From: Streptomyces sp. TP-A0874
GTDB lineage: Bacteria; Actinomycetota; Actinomycetes; Streptomycetales; Streptomycetaceae
Length of the DNA: 64,000 nt
Direction: 5' to 3'
Assembly (NCBI RefSeq): GCF_001748085.1
Contig: NZ_BBZK01000007.1
Location: 248,001 to 312,000 of the forward strand
A program made the position numbers and the translations under genes. How positions within the stretch are numbered: the stretch's first letter is position 1; the number at the start of each line of letters is the position of its first letter. Shown in pieces: positions 60,162 through 64,000 of the stretch. The notes beneath the pieces are model-generated. The model saw nothing but the letters and a program-made list of their open reading frames with translations, searched no databases and was not told where the DNA came from.

Positions 60162-61035
60162 GAGGGTGTCTCACGTGGTGCATGGCCTGTGCGGCATCAT
60201 GAGCGGTCGTGGGTGCTGATCTGTCGCAGCGGCTGGTTCCTGACGAACTCTGGGAACTGGTCGCCCCGTTGCTGCCGTCGTTTGCTGCTCGCCCGCAGGG
60301 TGGCGGGACCGCTCCGTGTGACGTGCGGGCGGTGTTCACAGCTGTGGTGTACGTCCTGGTCAGTGGTTGCGCCTGGCGGCATCTGCCACCGACGTTCGGC
60401 ACCTCTCCCGCGACGGCGCATCGCCGGTTCACGGCGTGGACCAAGGCGGGCCTGTGGCGTCGGCTGCACCGCGCGGTCCTGGATGAACTCGGGGCCAGGG
60501 GCGAGATCGACTGGACCTCGGCGATCATCGACGCAGCGTACGTCCGTGCGAAAAGGGGGGATCGCTGACTGGGCCGAACCCGGTCGATCGCGGCAAGAAG
60601 GGCAGCAAACTGCACGCCCTGTCCGATGCTCAGGGCATCCCGCTGGCTGTCGCGGTGTCGGGGGCGAACCTGCACGACAGCCAGGCGTTCAAGCCGCTGA
60701 TCCTCGCGATACCGGACATCCGCTCCCGGCGTGGACCGCGCCGGCGGCGACCGGTCAAGATCCGGGCTGACAAGGCGTACTTCTCCGCCGACCACCTGGC
60801 CTGGCTCCGCGGCCGCAACCTGATCCCACGGATCGCGCGTCCGGGAATCGAGTCCGGCGAGCGGCTCGGCCGCCACCGCTGGAAGATCGAGTGGTCGATC
60901 GCCTGGCTGTTCGGCTACCGCCGGCTCACCGTCCGATACGAACGCAAGGGCAATCACTTCCTCGCCTTCCTCGGCCTCGCCGCAGCCCTGACCTGCTACA
61001 AGAAGCTGGCAAAAATCACCACGTGAGACACCCTC
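60162..61035 (+). mobile_element. complete IS5-family element, 874 bp
   Basis: Perfect 19-bp terminal inverted repeats: GAGGGTGTCTCACGTGGTG at 60162-60180 and its complement at 61017-61035. Both sides are flanked by TTA (60159-60161 and 61036-61038), a 3-bp target duplication. It contains a two-frame transposase. It separates the 171-aa gene from the toxin fragment at 61088. Confidence 0.95.
60209..61026 (+). CDS. IS5-family transposase made by -1 frameshift
   Basis: The first frame (60209-60568) encodes the N-terminal domain (LSQRLVPDELWELVAPLLP, CAWRHLPPTFG, SAIIDAAYVRAK with the first Asp). The second frame, -1 relative, runs to 61026 with GKKGSKLHALSDAQG, ADKAYFSADHLAWL (second Asp) and RHRWKIEWSIAWLFGYRRL (Glu). 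The switch lies at the run AAAAGGGGGG (60551-60560), just before the first-frame stop; slipping back one base gives a continuous product of about 272 aa. Programmed frameshifting is known in IS5-family subgroups, so the split is probably functional rather than damage. The GTG start has no strong ribosome site. Confidence 0.85.
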
Positions 61036-61087
61036 TTATATTAGAGCTCGTAACACGATCGTGATCGCCAGCACACCCCCCTTCTGA

Positions 61088-61570
61088 TCAGACTCGAAGA
61101 GCACATGGGTTGAGGCAAGCCGACTCAACCCCGGCATGACCATCCGCACAGTCAACGGAACTACCCTGATCGTGCACAAAACACGCGAGTTCACCCAAAA
61201 GCAACGTACCCACGGCCTCACCATCAACGACACCCACACGTTCTATGTGCTGGCAGGTAAGACGCCGGTCCTGATGCACAATGGCAACTGTATCCATGCT
61301 TCAGTCGCCTATCAGGGCTGGACGACGAAGGGTGCCCACATCCACATCGGGAAGAGTGAAGTTCGAATCTTCCCGAGCGACAAGGGTGGAATTGGGGCCG
61401 AAGCAATTCGACTGAGAAGCGGAACGGCGAGCCCGAAGGAAGTTCAAAAAGTTCTGGACGAGATTCACTCGAATCCTGCCCTGAGGGCTGACATCATCGC
61501 AAAGGCTACATCTGCTCGCACCAGTATGAACGTAGGTGAATTCGTGATGCAATCCAATCGTGCCGCATAG
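61088..61570 (+). pseudogene. Hint tail plus unidentified toxin tip
   Basis: An open frame with no start of its own. It begins in a Hint domain (STWVEASRLNPGMTIRTVNG to HTFYVLAGKTPVLMHN) and continues with about 93 residues of toxin (YQGWTTKGAHIHIGKSEVRIFPSDKGG, then KEVQKVLDEIHSNPALRADIIAKATSARTS). I do not recognise the toxin class. The upstream Hint half is missing; a stop codon at 61085-61087 and the IS5 element follow upstream. It keeps its putative immunity gene immediately downstream. Confidence 0.7.
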
Positions 61571-61606
61571 ATGCATTTCCTTATCAAGAATTTGGAGAAA
61601 ACTCGG

Positions 61607-62119
61607 ATGAGTGCCTTTCGATTCTTGGTCGAGGTCCTTGAGACTGGGGCCATCCAAGGGCTCGGGCTGGACGCGCGACCTGAAGACTGGGAAGCGAAGC
61701 TTGGCTCCGGGTACATAGACGACGTACGCAAGGGTCGAATGCGTCGTGACTACGGGCTAGTGGAGCTCTCATTCTTCAAGAAGGGCGAGATTTGGCAGTG
61801 CTTCGAGGCGAGCTTGCAAGTTCACAGGCTGGCCAAAGACATTCCCGATGTTGTGCCGAGTTCCCTAATTGAGGAATACGGGGAAATAGAGTCGAGGGTT
61901 CGGTTCAGTGACCTCCAGGTAAACGCTACTGCCGAAGGTCTCCAAGTCGCACAGATCAGTGACCGTGGTCGTCATCTTCACTCCAGATTTTCGGTGATGG
62001 AGTCGAGGGCAATCGTGCACGTCCTGGAGACTGACTCTGGAGACATCTTGCGGCGGGGCGATATTTGGTCGGTCTCTCTGGCCCGGGATTTCACCGCGCG
62101 AGCAGCTCCGATCTCGTGA
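61607..62119 (+). CDS. 170-aa putative immunity protein
   Basis: A soluble protein (FRFLVEVLETGAIQGLGLDARPEDWEAKLGSGYIDDV, DYGLVELSFFKKGEIWQCFEASLQVHRL) with no recognised family. It follows the toxin fragment stop by 36 nt. The ATG at 61607 has GGAG 9 nt upstream; an ATG at 61571 is in frame but has no ribosome site. Followed by an intrinsic terminator with a T-run. The pairing with the upstream toxin tip is inferred. Confidence 0.6.
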   Translation: MSAFRFLVEVLETGAIQGLGLDARPEDWEAKLGSGYIDDVRKGRMRRDYGLVELSFFKKGEIWQCFEASLQVHRLAKDIPDVVPSSLIEEYGEIESRVRFSDLQVNATAEGLQVAQISDRGRHLHSRFSVMESRAIVHVLETDSGDILRRGDIWSVSLARDFTARAAPIS

Positions 62120-62150
62120 GGGTTCTCAGGAGATCCCAATAGCAGATCTG

Positions 62151-62183
62151 AAGCCCCGCCAGGTGACACCTGGCGGGGCTTTT
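62151..62183 (+). terminator. intrinsic terminator with T-run
   Basis: AAGCCCCGCCAGGT (62151-62164), 3-nt loop, ACCTGGCGGGGCTT (62168-62181), then TT. This is the most classical terminator of the window and closes the toxin/immunity unit at 61088-62119. Confidence 0.9.
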
Positions 62184-62287
62184 GCGTGGTCTGACGACAG
62201 TAATTGACGCAGCGGCAACGGTGATGGCAGCATCGGCGAACTTCAGTCACCCCGGTGGACCTCCACGGACTAACGCGCGGTATTTGA

Positions 62288-62674
62288 CCTGCGAAGACGC
62301 AGATAGGAGTACCGCGCCACCACACGTACTATGTGCTGGCGGGCGAGACCCCGGTCCTCGTTCACAACAACAGTTGTCCAACTGGCGGACATTCGGTTTC
62401 ATCGTCTAGTCCAAAAAAGAAGCGAGTGGAGCATCTTCAGCCCGACGAAAAAGCTGAGGGGAGCCACACGCTATTTGAGCGAGACGAGAGGGGGCAAATA
62501 TCCCGCTACCGGACCTGGATCGAGGAGCCGCGCTCGCCGTCTGGATGGCGACTTGGTTCAAGGTTCCGGGGGACTGGTAAGCCGCATAGCGGAGTGAATC
62601 CGCCTTTGTATTATCCAAAGGGTGGCGGTTATGGAGAAAGCGCCACCGGTGTACACCTTCCTTTGGGGTACTAA
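62288..62674 (+). pseudogene. Hint tail plus toxin-24-like tip
   Basis: A frame without start codon. Its first recognisable part is HHTYYVLAGETPVLVHNNSC, the last residues of a Hint domain. About 90 toxin residues follow: HLQPDEKAEGSHTLFERDERGQISRYRTW, then SRFRGTGKPHSG. The Gly-x-His-Thr-x-Phe-x-Arg-Asp pattern and the later GTGKPH resemble polymorphic toxin type 24; I hold this at moderate confidence. Stop codons lie upstream at 62285. The immunity-type gene starts 3 nt after its stop. Confidence 0.65.
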
Positions 62675-62676
62675 AA

Positions 62677-63126
62677 ATGAGAATTTATGAAGTGGTAGAC
62701 AATGCACTGAGGGGGTGTGCGAATGCCCAGTTTTCCGAAGCTGCGGACCTCTACGTTGCCCTTTCCCTGGGGCGTCTTTTCTGGCCCGAGACAAGACTGG
62801 CGAACGGGACTGTATTCCTAGCGCTCAATGTGGGGGACGCGGAGGAGATCGATCGTCGAGTTGCCGCATGGAGTGAATCCGGCGAAATGGAGTGGAGTCA
62901 ATTCGTCGACAGCTTCAACACTTACGAAGTTCGATACCTGTTTGCTAATTGGCCCGATAATTCAGCGAATATGGAAGACGCGGAATTGTGTCTTGCGCAG
63001 CTCTTGATTGAAGCCTGGACAGCCAAACTAAGATCCGATTTTCCTGATCGCGTGTTCAGTATCGAGTTGGACGGGGATGTCGTATCGGAAGGCCCGTGTA
63101 TCTTGGTGCGGCAAACCGTTCCCTGA
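62677..63126 (+). CDS. 149-aa putative immunity protein
   Basis: An acidic soluble protein (ADLYVALSLGRLFWPETRLANGTVFLALNVGDAEEIDRRV, EVRYLFANWPDNSANMEDAELCLAQLLIEAWTAKL). No family recognised. Its ATG follows the stop of the toxin-24-like tip by 2 nt, an arrangement that strongly suggests coupling. G+C is markedly lower than that of the chromosome. The immunity role is inferred. Confidence 0.65.
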   Translation: MRIYEVVDNALRGCANAQFSEAADLYVALSLGRLFWPETRLANGTVFLALNVGDAEEIDRRVAAWSESGEMEWSQFVDSFNTYEVRYLFANWPDNSANMEDAELCLAQLLIEAWTAKLRSDFPDRVFSIELDGDVVSEGPCILVRQTVP

Positions 63127-63217
63127 TCCTCGATCCACCGCGTGATCGCTGATGTCGTGGTGTGATTGGTTCCGGGGTGGATTTTCGGTTCTGGTACTCC
63201 AGTCGCACTTTGTGACC

Positions 63218-63421
63218 TCACGGGCTGTCGGGGGTACAGGTTCGGGCGAGCCCGGCGAGGCGTCGCTTGTAGTGGTGCCAGCGGGCGCGGGCCTGGTGGC
63301 GACGTCGCCAGGTGGGCCATTGCAGGTGGAAGGCCATGTGGCCTGCCGCGAGGGCGGTGGGCAGGTCCCGCAGCATGGCGGTGAACAGCGGGAACAGGCG
63401 GCGGACCTCGGTGACGGTCAG
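63218..63421 (-). pseudogene. transposase C-terminal remnant (WRRRHQ type)
   Basis: The frame ends LTVTEVRRLFPLFTAMLR, FHLQWPTWRRRHQARARWHHYKRRLAG. This is the ending typical of IS701/IS4-like Streptomyces transposases. Nothing of the catalytic domain precedes it. Confidence 0.55.
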
Positions 63422-63636
63422 GGCGATCTGACCGAAATCCTCGGGAGGTTCGGGAGTTGGACCTCGATTCTTCAGCGGGGTGTGGTCGCTGATCGGTTCG
63501 GCGTTCGCCCGTACTGTCTCCTTTGCCGTGCGATGACAGGCCGTCGCGTGTCGCTGCCGGGGGGCGCCGGGGTTCCACGTCTCCCGGGTGGTGCGGTTTC
63601 CTCTCCTCTCGGCGTCGTCGGGTCGGGGGCCGGTCC

Positions 63637-63705
63637 TCAGGTGACGGTCGGCAGGTCGCCGAGCCGCCGCCATGCGGTGGTGAATGCGTCGGCCCAGCCT
63701 CGATT
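63637..63705 (-). pseudogene. IS1380-like transposase tail, copy 1
   Basis: The last codons read GWADAFTTAWRRLGDLPTVT and a stop at 63637, like the end of IS1380-family transposases. Confidence 0.5.
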
Positions 63706-63869
63706 CGTCTGTGACCTGGCCGGCCTGGCTGGTTCGACGGCTTGCCCTGTTTGTCCTGCGGGTCAGTGCGGGAAGCCTTCGCGTGACGCTGCGGGTGCAC
63801 CGGCTTCCACGGGGCCGGAGTCCTGCTGGTCTACTCCTTCCTGGTCCGTGTCGGGCTGGTGGCCGGATG

Positions 63870-64000
63870 TCAGGTGAGAGCTGGGAGCTGGGTGGCTCGC
63901 TGCCATACGGTGGTGCACGCCGACGCCCACGGCCGCGAGGTCGGCGGCGATCGTGGCGGCCAGTACCCAGGCGGCGTTCAGCTGCCAGGACTTCGAGGGC
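63870..64000 (-). pseudogene. IS1380-like transposase tail, copy 2 (runs off the window)
   Basis: Near the window end the frame reads WQLNAAWVLAATIAADLAAVG, as in IS1380 C-termini. After a one-base frameshift it ends WASACTTVWQRATQLPALT with a stop at 63870, a diverged duplicate of copy 1. The upstream part is outside the window. Confidence 0.5.

Larger units (their letters stand above)
63127..64000. other. transposase graveyard at the window's end
   Basis: No intact gene. It holds three minus-strand transposase remnants annotated below. The rest is G+C-rich sequence with long shadow frames on both strands and no ribosome sites. The window ends inside the last remnant. Confidence 0.6.

Noticed and set aside
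63152..63877. A 241-aa plus-strand gene near the window end
   Set aside because: It is antisense to transposase remnants, has no ribosome site and no domain pattern.

Overview
The window is actinobacterial chromosome, most likely Streptomyces or a close relative. The evidence is very high G+C with G/C third positions, many GTG starts, stop/start overlaps (ATGA, GTGA), and a housekeeping neighbourhood of pcrA helicase, M23 peptidase and a 136-aa cobalamin-binding mutase subunit (IcmB-like). All assignments come from reading the sequence; no database search was run.

Layout. (1) 0-16 kb is core chromosome: a surface protein, a 44-aa Cys-rich mini-protein, a 10 x 15-bp tandem repeat, a PspC/LiaF-like membrane protein divergent from a PspC-domain histidine kinase with its NarL-type response regulator, pcrA, an M23 peptidase, icmB, an ABC-2 exporter pair and a pirin. 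(2) 16.8-47.8 kb is one co-oriented, mostly overlapping gene set encoding an extracellular contractile injection system (eCIS): sheath, tube, gp26-like baseplate protein, Pvc16-like DUF4255 protein, AAA+ ATPase, a giant DUF4157 effector, tube/LysM/spike/PAAR/gp25 baseplate parts, two large baseplate-J-type proteins, a tail-I-type protein, a DUF6519 protein and an amidase. No capsid, portal or terminase gene is present, so it is not a prophage. (3) 48-53.8 kb holds a VWA protein behind a DNA-damage-type promoter, an SRPBCC protein, a small membrane protein, an MFS transporter, and an XRE-cupin regulator divergent from an EamA transporter. (4) 53.8-64 kb is a wreckage zone of lower G+C: nested transposase and integrase fragments, an intact IS5-type element with a 3-bp target duplication, a frameshifted RHS core, and at least four Hint-linked toxin tips with small immunity-type genes.

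How the parts may work together. The most interesting system is the eCIS with a built-in polymorphic effector. A 2213-aa DUF4157 protein carries an HELLH motif, a long coiled coil, an amphipathic/hydrophobic region and a lower-G+C C-terminal nuclease-like tip. It is followed at once by an unrelated 235-aa gene in the position of an immunity gene, which is translationally coupled to the next structural gene. The toxin-tip region at 56-63 kb shows the same logic in RHS/Hint form: two cassettes share a nearly identical ~145-bp Hint segment but carry different toxin ends (one a clear ADP-ribosyltransferase), and perfect 16-18-bp hairpins lie between units.
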